A DNA stretch of 22,679 nt from an uncultured Flavobacteriales bacterium (GTDB taxonomy: Bacteria; Bacteroidota; Bacteroidia; Flavobacteriales; Flavobacteriaceae), in assembly GCA_913009535.1 (NCBI GenBank), contig CAJVXR010000017.1, positions 1 through 22,679 of the forward strand, written 5' to 3'. Below the pieces are notes generated by a model that worked only from the letters and a program-made list of their open reading frames with translations, did not search any database and was not told the origin of the DNA. The position numbers and the translations under genes were made by a program. Every line of letters begins with the position of its first letter. Within the stretch, counting starts at the first letter, position 1. Positions 16,341-22,679 of the stretch are shown piece after piece.

Positions 16341-18770
16341 TCAAAATTTAATTTCAAACGTCAAGTAATAATTGCGTGGAGCTGATGGTATAATTCCTGG
16401 CCCAGGATAACCAGTCGCTCTTCTCAAGAAATAATTATTATTTAATATATTATTTACTCCAAATTCTAATTTGTAATTTTTAAATTTATAAGAAGAAGAA
16501 AAATCTAAAATATCATAAGTTGGTATTTGCCCTATAACCCCACTTAAATTACTTTCAATAGAGTTTGACGAATCTGTAAATTGGTCAGAAAGATAGGTGT
16601 ACTGAATATTTAATAATATATTTTTATAGCCAAGCTTAGCTCCAGTTTTAATATTTATTTTTGGAACAAATTCTAATCTTTTTCCAGTGATTCCATTAAT
16701 TTCAGATTTAACATATTTAGAATCAATAATAGATGTATTAATAAAGTAATTTAAGATGAAATTGTTATCGCGAATAAATAATTTATTTAAATTAAAATCT
16801 ACTATTGATTCAACTCCATAAATAACAGCATCTCCTACGTTTCCTCTTTGACTTTTAATGTTTCCATCTGGGGAGACGATTTGAGTAAAACCTATTCTAT
16901 CGTTGTAAAATAAATGGAATAGACTAATATCATAAGAAATTAATTTTTTATTATTTCCTCTTACTCCTATATCAATTGTATACCCTTTTTCATCAGATAT
17001 GTTTGGATCTATAACAAATGCAGGATTAAAAATACTAATATCCGAGAAAGTAACAGATCTGTAATTTTGTGATGCATTAGCATACATTTCTATGTACTTA
17101 TTAGGTTTATAGCTACCACCTAGACCAAATAATAAAAAAGACCTTTTTCTTATTTGATTTTCAAAAACAGTATTATCGAATATTACATTGCCTGCATTGT
17201 CAAAATTAATTTGACTATAATATCCATCACTTTCAGTTCTTATGTTTTCATATCTAATTCCTGGAGTTAGTGAAAACCTTTCAGATACATAAAATATATT
17301 TTCTGTGAATAGTGATATATTTTGATTGGGGTATTTATAATTAGATTGATTATTGTAGTATGGATAATCTTGGTATTGAAAGTCAAAGTTAGGTCCATCT
17401 CCATTTGATCCAGGCCCTTGAACAGATGTATTATTAGATTTATAGTATTTAAGGCCAAACAAGACTATAGATTTCCTGTTCATAAAATTATAATTATGCA
17501 ATATTCGAGATTCTAAACCATAATTATTAAAATCTCCTTTTATTAAATCTCTTTCCTCTCCAGAATCTATTTGATCAACTCTATTGTATCTAATCCCTAG
17601 AGCATTCCTTTGTGAATTTAAACCGAAAAAATTGAGAGAAAAGTTTGTTTTATCTGAAATCTTGTGCTCCAATTTTAAATTGTATAAGAGCCATTTTAAT
17701 TCAAACCAATTCCTTGCTCTGTTAGACTGAAATGGATCTTGATTAAACATATTGTCTGAAAGACCACCTGCTTGCTGAGCCAAATAAGTAAGATAACTTA
17801 CCTCGGATGATAGTTTTGTTTTTTGATTAAAATCATACGCTAAAAACAAATGAGAGTTTGTTGAGTCATAGCTTGAATTATCTCTAAAACCATCTCCTTT
17901 TTTGCTATTTACATATGCATAATAACTAAGTTTTTTGTTCGTACCACTTAGACTTGTGAAATTAGTGTATAAGCCATTACTTCCTAAAGTATTTCTAGAA
18001 ATAACCTCTACAAACTTATCTTTTACTGGCTTTTTTAATATAAAATTTACAAGACCACCAAATTGTGTTCCATACTGTAGTGATGCTGCACCTCTTACAA
18101 TTTGAATTTCTTCTAGAGCTTCAGCTGGAGGTGAATAATAACTTTCAGGATAGCCTAAAACATCAGCACTCATGTCATATCCATTTTGACGTGTATTGAA
18201 GTTTGATGTTCTGTTTGGATCTAATCCTCTACCTCCAATATGAATTTGTAAGCCTGCATCATCATTCTGGTAAATATTTAATCCTGCTATTTGACTATAA
18301 ATCTGTCTAGAATTATTTGAAGCTAAATTTGCCATTGATTGGCTAACGAGTATCACCTCAGATTTTTTTCCAGCATAAATAGATGTTCCTACAATGTCAT
18401 TTAATCTTTTTAATTCAAAAGTTTTCCTATTTATTGTAGTGACAATCACTTCTGATAGCTCTTCAATCAAAACAGGATATACTATGTCAATGTTATAATC
18501 TTTATCTAATAATAAAATTTGTTTTTCAATAAAAGGTCTTCCCTCTAAAGAGTAAAATAAACTTAAGGAGTCTGAATCAGAGTAAAATTCATAATAACCT
18601 TCTGAATCCGAGATGGCTAATAAACCAGAATCATTATCATATATACTTACATTGCTAATTCTTGTGTTGGAACCTTCTTCGAAAATAATTCCAAAAACCT
18701 TATTACTTGCATTGGAGAACATTGAAAGTAAACTTATAAAAATAAATATTTTAAAAACCCTTAATTTCAT
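16341..18770 (-). CDS. FecA-like TonB-dependent outer-membrane receptor
   Basis: An 809-aa outer-membrane receptor, probably for a ferric chelate such as ferric citrate. A signal peptide (about 1-22) is followed by a carboxypeptidase-regulatory-like domain (about 25-100), a plug domain with IHIGGRGLDPNRTSNFNTRQ and EEIQIVRGAASLQYGTQFGG, and a 22-strand-type barrel ending in the outer-membrane C-terminal phenylalanine (FEIKF). The plug motif, and QQAGGLSDNMF with NRARNWF in the barrel, resemble FecA-type receptors; the ligand is inferred from this and from the iron-gene context. No FecR/sigma signalling partner is seen. The start overlaps the end of the carboxylase-like gene by 20 nt, so the two are co-transcribed and probably translationally coupled. 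Confidence 0.92.
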   Translation of the reverse strand: MKLRVFKIFIFISLLSMFSNASNKVFGIIFEEGSNTRISNVSIYDNDSGLLAISDSEGYYEFYSDSDSLSLFYSLEGRPFIEKQILLLDKDYNIDIVYPVLIEELSEVIVTTINRKTFELKRLNDIVGTSIYAGKKSEVILVSQSMANLASNNSRQIYSQIAGLNIYQNDDAGLQIHIGGRGLDPNRTSNFNTRQNGYDMSADVLGYPESYYSPPAEALEEIQIVRGAASLQYGTQFGGLVNFILKKPVKDKFVEVISRNTLGSNGLYTNFTSLSGTNKKLSYYAYVNSKKGDGFRDNSSYDSTNSHLFLAYDFNQKTKLSSEVSYLTYLAQQAGGLSDNMFNQDPFQSNRARNWFELKWLLYNLKLEHKISDKTNFSLNFFGLNSQRNALGIRYNRVDQIDSGEERDLIKGDFNNYGLESRILHNYNFMNRKSIVLFGLKYYKSNNTSVQGPGSNGDGPNFDFQYQDYPYYNNQSNYKYPNQNISLFTENIFYVSERFSLTPGIRYENIRTESDGYYSQINFDNAGNVIFDNTVFENQIRKRSFLLFGLGGSYKPNKYIEMYANASQNYRSVTFSDISIFNPAFVIDPNISDEKGYTIDIGVRGNNKKLISYDISLFHLFYNDRIGFTQIVSPDGNIKSQRGNVGDAVIYGVESIVDFNLNKLFIRDNNFILNYFINTSIIDSKYVKSEINGITGKRLEFVPKINIKTGAKLGYKNILLNIQYTYLSDQFTDSSNSIESNLSGVIGQIPTYDILDFSSSYKFKNYKLEFGVNNILNNNYFLRRATGYPGPGIIPSAPRNYYLTFEIKF

Positions 18771-20124
18771 CGTCTATTGGAATTATCCATTTTTTATTTT
18801 TAAAAGATTCTTTTTCTTTGTAGAGATCTACTTCCGAGTTTACAAAACGTTTATTAGACCTTCCGTTTAATGACACATAACTTTCTGCATAAACTTCAAC
18901 TCTCCCATACCCTTTATTTAAATAATAATCCCCTAAATAGTGAGCATATTCTAAAATAAAGTCTGGCTGAAAACTCATTTGCTTTTCTTGAAAGGAAGTT
19001 AAAAACTCTTCATTATTTACATAAAAGTAAGATTCGCTATTTTTACTTTTTATTTTAAAAGTTGTGTAACCTATTTTCTCAACCAACATAACTCTCCAGG
19101 AAAACCTATAACCTTCCTCGCTCCAAAACAATTCACTTGGATATAATAGATATCTAAAGGGCAAAAATAGTTGAATTACAAAAAACACAGAAATTATTGA
19201 CAACACAATTTTCCTATTTTTTATAGTTATACTTTCTTCTTTTATTTTTTTATTAATAATAAACTTTTTTCTAATTGGCTCAATTATTTTTTTAATCCAT
19301 TTAATTATTTTTTCATGAACATTATAATCGAAGAATATAAGAGAACCAACAATCATAATGTATGGAAACATTCCTATAGGAAAGAGAACTCCGGTAAAGA
19401 GATGAAAAAATATTACAAGAATAAACCCAATTATTCTAGTCTTTTTGTACAACAATAAAAATGGTATGGATAAATCATAAAACATACCACCCCAGCTCAT
19501 AAAATAATGAACCCATTCTTGCTGCATGAATGTCTCACCAATTAAAGGGATATCATATTTTGAAGGTAACCATAACTTTAAAGGCATGGCATTGAAAAGC
19601 CAGTCTGAGTTAATTTTTGCTAAACCAGAGTAAAAATATACAATTGAAAGTAATAGTTTAATGCAATCAATTGACCATTTTGGGATTTCTTTGTAGCTTT
19701 TTTTTCTTAAAATATTATCTATTGAGAAACATGCATTAGCAGGCAAAAAAATCATTAAAAAACTTAGAATACTTATAAAGTAATAATGATTCAAATATGT
19801 AGTCTTATCAATTAATTCTATGTAGGTAAAGGACAAAAAGAACAAAACCATTGAAGCTCTATATTTATAACCAATTGTTATAAAAATTGAGCTAATTATA
19901 CAGATAATAAATATTATGTAGTTGTAATTACCTAAATCTTTAACCCAATCAAATCCATAGTATTTAAAATGAAATTTAGGTTCAATGTACAGTGTATAGA
20001 TCCATCCTTTATTCCAAAATCTAAGAATACTATATAGCATCATTAAACCAAACCCAATTCTAAAAACAGCTAAAGGACTAGAATTAGTTTTTAAATTTAT
20101 ATATGTACTAATTTTTGAATTCAT
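18751..20124 (-). CDS. HTTM / vitamin-K-dependent gamma-carboxylase-like membrane protein
   Basis: A 457-aa protein with several membrane helices (about 20-300) and a soluble C-terminal domain. It aligns along most of its length with the animal vitamin-K-dependent gamma-glutamyl carboxylase. IDKTTYLNHYYF contains His113, matching human His160. YFYSGLAKINSDW contains Lys170, matching the catalytic base Lys218 (human GVKKLDADW). HLFTGVLFPIGMFPYIM matches the conserved FxIGMF segment, and YVSLNGRSNKRFV resembles human WVSINDRFQQRIF. Carboxylation or quinone oxidation in bacteria is unproven. Its place between an imelysin gene and a FecA-like receptor suggests a role in iron uptake. An intrinsic terminator ends 6 nt before its start codon, so expression probably depends on read-through. 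Confidence 0.9.
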   Translation of the reverse strand: MNSKISTYINLKTNSSPLAVFRIGFGLMMLYSILRFWNKGWIYTLYIEPKFHFKYYGFDWVKDLGNYNYIIFIICIISSIFITIGYKYRASMVLFFLSFTYIELIDKTTYLNHYYFISILSFLMIFLPANACFSIDNILRKKSYKEIPKWSIDCIKLLLSIVYFYSGLAKINSDWLFNAMPLKLWLPSKYDIPLIGETFMQQEWVHYFMSWGGMFYDLSIPFLLLYKKTRIIGFILVIFFHLFTGVLFPIGMFPYIMIVGSLIFFDYNVHEKIIKWIKKIIEPIRKKFIINKKIKEESITIKNRKIVLSIISVFFVIQLFLPFRYLLYPSELFWSEEGYRFSWRVMLVEKIGYTTFKIKSKNSESYFYVNNEEFLTSFQEKQMSFQPDFILEYAHYLGDYYLNKGYGRVEVYAESYVSLNGRSNKRFVNSEVDLYKEKESFKNKKWIIPIDDEIKGF

Positions 20125-20130
20125 ATTTAT

Positions 20131-20165
20131 AAAAAAAAGATTCTCTAATATAGTTAGAGAATCTT
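20131..20165 (-). terminator. Intrinsic terminator/attenuator between imelysin and carboxylase-like genes
   Basis: On the minus strand a perfect 12-bp stem (arms 20165-20154 and 20148-20137, AAGATTCTCTAA and its complement) closes a 5-nt loop and runs into an uninterrupted U-tract ending at 20131. It lies 28 nt after the imelysin stop and 6 nt before the ATG of the carboxylase-like gene. There is no room for a separate promoter after it, so it most likely reduces, rather than abolishes, transcription into the last two genes. Confidence 0.82.
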
Positions 20166-20193
20166 AAAAGAAATTTAATTATTTCAAAATAAT

Positions 20194-21276
20194 TTAGTCA
20201 CCATCAGCATCAACGTAATCAGTTGGAATTTGTAAAACAGAAAGCATGTCTGTTTTCAACAAAATAGTTCCTTGTTGAATTGCATCATAAGCTTCAAGTA
20301 CTTGAATATTATTTGTTGAAATTTGATTATAAAAATTATCGTCAAGATCATTTATTAAACTTTCAGCAATATTAAACTGATCTAATATGTCTGTCGATAA
20401 ATCAGAATACTCATCAGTTGAAACTTCAGAAATGTATTGTCTTAAACTAACTCCTCCATTGCCATTGTAAAAGTTTTTAATTGCTTGAAAACCTTCCAAG
20501 GCTAATGCTTTAGAAATATTTTGATTGTAAAAAGCCTCAACTTTCTCAGGTAAAGCACCTCCAGAAAATACTCCAGCTGGTATACCAAATTTGTTCGCTC
20601 TAAATCCTTTTTCGTAATAGTAGATAAAGTCATTAGTCATTTTATTTACACTAGATGTAGCGGTATTTTCAACCGAACTAATAAAGGTATTTCTATAACT
20701 TTGCCAATCTTCAACAATAGGAGAAGTATTTTGAAGCATTTGGTTGATAACCTGTGATAAATAGGATAAATATTGAGGTTCAGTATTATATTTTGAAAGA
20801 ATAAGTTCATCACTAGAATTAATTCCATACAATAAGTAATCAAGCGCAGGAAAACCTTGTGCTGAGTAATTATTGCTATTGTTAAAATCAGTGTTCCCAT
20901 TTTGAATATTTAACTCAATCCTAGAGACAGTAGTTGGATAAATATTCATTTTAGATTTGTAATAGTTTACTTCTGCAAGTCCAATGTCAAACATTTCTAC
21001 ATGTTGCCATGACATATATGCATTGATGAAACTTGTCCTTAGCATATCTAGATTTTGTTGATCTGGTAAATTAGCAAATGTATTGCCAGATTCTTCTAAT
21101 AATACTAGTTTGTTTGTTAATGTTGTATAAGACGGGCTGATAAAATTATCGGCCCAATTTGTAAGCATTTCAGATTTTTGTTCCCATACTTCACTGGAAT
21201 TGTCATCACTGTCAGAACTACAGGAAAAAATTAGTAAGGTTAATATGAATGAAAATGAGAATATTTTTTTTATCAT
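20194..21276 (-). CDS. Imelysin (M75) family iron-uptake lipoprotein
   Basis: A 360-aa lipoprotein counted from the ATG at 21276. An in-frame ATG at 21303 would put nine unlikely residues before the signal peptide and lies in a hairpin stem. The signal peptide MIKKIFSFSFILTLLIFSC gives lipid cysteine 19, followed by the acidic run SSDSDDNSSE that resembles a Bacteroidota surface-export signal. The helical imelysin domain has the early FINAYMSWQHVEMFDIG and the mid-protein GFPALDYLLYG (141-151), the position of the GxHxxE motif but with Pro143 for His and Asp146 for Glu. Imelysin-like proteins are linked to iron uptake, not proven to be peptidases. Hairpins flank the gene on both sides. Confidence 0.92.
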   Translation of the reverse strand: MIKKIFSFSFILTLLIFSCSSDSDDNSSEVWEQKSEMLTNWADNFISPSYTTLTNKLVLLEESGNTFANLPDQQNLDMLRTSFINAYMSWQHVEMFDIGLAEVNYYKSKMNIYPTTVSRIELNIQNGNTDFNNSNNYSAQGFPALDYLLYGINSSDELILSKYNTEPQYLSYLSQVINQMLQNTSPIVEDWQSYRNTFISSVENTATSSVNKMTNDFIYYYEKGFRANKFGIPAGVFSGGALPEKVEAFYNQNISKALALEGFQAIKNFYNGNGGVSLRQYISEVSTDEYSDLSTDILDQFNIAESLINDLDDNFYNQISTNNIQVLEAYDAIQQGTILLKTDMLSVLQIPTDYVDADGD

Positions 21277-21282
21277 AGCTCG

Positions 21283-21290
21283 CAAATATA
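21283..21290 (-). promoter_or_regulatory. Possible internal -7 promoter box before the imelysin gene
   Basis: On the minus strand TATATTTG matches TAnnTTTG and is followed by C, as is common in this phylum. It ends 6 nt before the imelysin ATG, so any transcript would be leaderless or nearly so. No TTG lies 19-21 nt upstream, because that position is occupied by the hairpin. It is a weak candidate. Confidence 0.3.
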
Positions 21291-21291
21291 A

Positions 21292-21325
21292 AGAACTCAG
21301 CATCTAAATAATGATGCTGAGTTCT
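21292..21325 (-). terminator. Strong hairpin between DUF4856 and imelysin genes (weak terminator or processing site)
   Basis: A perfect 13-bp inverted repeat, AGAACTCAGCATC (21292-21304) and GATGCTGAGTTCT (21313-21325), with an 8-nt loop. It begins 15 nt after the DUF4856 stop. On the minus strand the tail is only TTATATTTG, so termination should be inefficient. The hairpin may instead protect the 3' end of the upstream mRNA or set the ratio between the two lipoproteins. Confidence 0.65.
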
Positions 21326-21340
21326 AAAAAAAAGTTAAAA

Positions 21341-22555
21341 TTAGTCAATCATTAAAGTATTTCCGTAAGCAGCTTTAATAACATCAATCATACCTTGACC
21401 TGAAGCCGTAATGTAGATTGGGTTGATGTTATGAAAATCAGCAAAGTATGTATCTAAGAAATACTCAACATCTCCTTTAGACATGTATGGCTCATCATTA
21501 CCATTATTGGTAAATTGTAAGCTTAAAATGAATCCATATGCTTCAGATAAAGAGTGATGAGCTTTTGCTACATTTCCTTCTTCAACTTTAGCCAAGTAAT
21601 CATTTAAATAGTGTATTGCATAGTATCCAATTACTTTTGATAATTCAACTTGAATAATATCAGCTTGTGCTTCTCTAAGATCATAATCTCTATTAACAAT
21701 TGCAGTTCTTCCCATAATAAATGCATCATATACTGTTTGACCAATGCCTGGCTCATAACCACCTTCAGCATTTACTTTTTTAAAATATTTCATAAGTAAG
21801 TTACCTGAACCTGCTGGCGCACTTCCTATAGTAGAACCTACGTCATCTAAATCACCTTCTTGTCCATATAAATATCCAAATCCTTCATCCCATTTGTGTT
21901 CCATATCTGTATAAGGTTTCCCATCAGATAATACACCATTATCATTGTCATCAATTCTTGATCCAGAATCTAATTGATTTGGATGAATATAATTGTTAAC
22001 GATTTGGTCTAAAGTAAATGCACCAATTAATCCTTTGAAGAATAACTGATCTAATTCTTGACCCATAGCATTAATTTGGTATGTAGAACCTCCGTCAGGT
22101 GAAGTAATTGAACCAGGCATTCCTGGAGCCGCATCCATATTCCAATTTGGAGCTACGTTTGAAGCAAAATCAGCAATATACTGGTTGAATCTTTCCTTGG
22201 TAGTAGCGCTTCCTGCTAAAGTAGATGAAGCTGTTTTGCTACCGATAATTTTTGATGTTCCATTTAATAAATCATTAGTAAACCCTGCTGAGGAACCGTC
22301 AGATCCATTAAACATTAAGTCTAATCCTGTTGCAGTTGATCCTTCAGAGTTTAATGCTGCATATAATTCATCAGCTTGTTCTAATCTGGTTGTTTGACCA
22401 GAATAACTAACTGTAGACTCATTATTTCTTTCAAAAGAATATGTTTCTGGAGCTTGAAGAGCTGGTACAACTGGATCATTGTTATCATCATCATCACAAG
22501 AAGTGAAAGTGAATGAAATTAAAGCCAATGGTAGTAATAATAAATAATTTTTCAT
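21341..22555 (-). CDS. DUF4856 domain-containing lipoprotein
   Basis: A 404-aa lipoprotein and the first gene of the minus-strand iron operon. The signal peptide ends in TSC with lipid cysteine 20, followed directly by DDDDNND, an acidic run typical of lipoproteins sent to the cell surface in Bacteroidota. The family motif MEHKWDEGFGYLYG lies near the middle (about residues 218-231). The rest is mostly helical, with imelysin-like features such as EAQADIIQVELSKVIGYYAIHYLN. The function of DUF4856 is not known; it regularly neighbours imelysin genes, and an iron-binding or capture role is inference. Its composition is less AT-skewed than its neighbours (many Gly, Ala and Asp), which fits a highly expressed surface protein. 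Confidence 0.9.
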   Translation of the reverse strand: MKNYLLLLPLALISFTFTSCDDDDNNDPVVPALQAPETYSFERNNESTVSYSGQTTRLEQADELYAALNSEGSTATGLDLMFNGSDGSSAGFTNDLLNGTSKIIGSKTASSTLAGSATTKERFNQYIADFASNVAPNWNMDAAPGMPGSITSPDGGSTYQINAMGQELDQLFFKGLIGAFTLDQIVNNYIHPNQLDSGSRIDDNDNGVLSDGKPYTDMEHKWDEGFGYLYGQEGDLDDVGSTIGSAPAGSGNLLMKYFKKVNAEGGYEPGIGQTVYDAFIMGRTAIVNRDYDLREAQADIIQVELSKVIGYYAIHYLNDYLAKVEEGNVAKAHHSLSEAYGFILSLQFTNNGNDEPYMSKGDVEYFLDTYFADFHNINPIYITASGQGMIDVIKAAYGNTLMID

Positions 22556-22587
22556 TGTTTTGTGTTTTTTTGTTAATTATAAAGCAG

Positions 22588-22619
22588 CAAATATATTACA
22601 GGATATTTGTTTAACAAAA
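22588..22619 (-). promoter_or_regulatory. Promoter of the DUF4856-imelysin-carboxylase-like-receptor operon
   Basis: On the minus strand TTTTG (22619-22615) is followed after exactly 19 nt by TATATTTG (22595-22588) and then C, a full match to the Bacteroidota consensus TTG-N19-TAnnTTTG. Transcription should start near 22580, giving a leader of about 25 nt before the ATG at 22555. The candidate operator abuts the -33 element on its upstream side. Confidence 0.75.
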
Positions 22620-22620
22620 T

Positions 22621-22643
22621 TTATTTAGACTAATTTTAAATAA
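22621..22643 (-). promoter_or_regulatory. Putative metal-responsive operator of the receptor/imelysin operon
   Basis: Read on the minus strand this is TTATTTAAA-N5-TCTAAATAA, with 8 of 9 arm positions paired. The right arm is identical to that of the site at 12644-12666, and the left arm differs by one base. It ends one nucleotide before the TTTTG of the promoter. An extra TCTAAATAA half-site on the plus strand (22657-22665) lies further upstream and faces it. Confidence 0.65.
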
Positions 22644-22679
22644 TATTTTTATTAAATCTAAATAAAACAATTTTTCTTG

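Noticed and set aside
21277..21303. An upstream ATG giving the imelysin nine more residues.
   Set aside because: It lies in the hairpin stem and would place MLSSLYLRA ahead of a standard lipoprotein signal peptide; the ATG at 21276 gives a normal one.
21303..21311. A TCTAAATAA half-site identical to the operator arm, between the DUF4856 and imelysin genes.
   Set aside because: It falls in the stem and loop of the intergenic hairpin, and there is no TTATTT-type partner arm at the required 5-nt spacing, so it is probably a chance match.

Overview
The window is AT-rich, densely packed chromosomal DNA that reads as Bacteroidota, most likely a marine or aquatic member of the Flavobacteriales. The support is family content (DUF4293, the folP/cdaA/DUF1599/BT_3928-type neighbourhood, DUF4856 and imelysin lipoproteins, a TonB receptor with a carboxypeptidase-like N-terminal domain), poly-acidic residues after lipoprotein cysteines, almost no Shine-Dalgarno sequences, and promoters of the Bacteroidota form TTG-N19-TAnnTTTG. 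No rRNA, tRNA, CRISPR, insertion sequence or phage gene is visible, and no gap exceeds 300 bases; the longest is the 184 bp between rho and the DUF4293 gene.

Region 1 (1-9817) is a conserved housekeeping block: the first codons of rho (minus), a DUF4293 membrane protein, a YfcE-type phosphodiesterase, truA, an ABC exporter, the diadenylate cyclase gene cdaA with folP (both minus), then a plus-strand run of a tandem DUF1599 protein, a BT_3928-type DoxX/thioredoxin-like membrane protein, a lone Dpp-type permease, tpiA and prmA. Convergent genes here abut or overlap by their stop codons, with no terminator between them.

Region 2 (9814-12631) is accessory: a metallo-beta-lactamase/double-rhodanese sulfur protein, a minus-strand cluster of three very small membrane-protein genes (two of them tandem paralogues of 46 and 44 aa), and a PhzF-family protein.

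Region 3 (12644-22643) is an iron-acquisition locus made of two convergent operons. The plus-strand operon is a complete FbpABC/Fut-type ferric iron ABC importer. The minus-strand operon runs DUF4856 lipoprotein, imelysin lipoprotein, a vitamin-K-dependent gamma-carboxylase-like (HTTM) membrane protein, and a FecA-like TonB-dependent receptor. Together they cover surface binding, outer-membrane passage, periplasmic binding and inner-membrane import. Both operons carry upstream of the promoter the same 23-bp interrupted palindrome, TTATTT(R)(R)A-N5-TCTAAATAA in the direction of transcription. I read this as a shared metal-responsive operator.

The most interesting points are that shared operator, the carboxylase-like protein that keeps the catalytic Lys/His signature inside an iron operon, an intrinsic terminator directly before that carboxylase-like gene, and the tandem small-protein genes.
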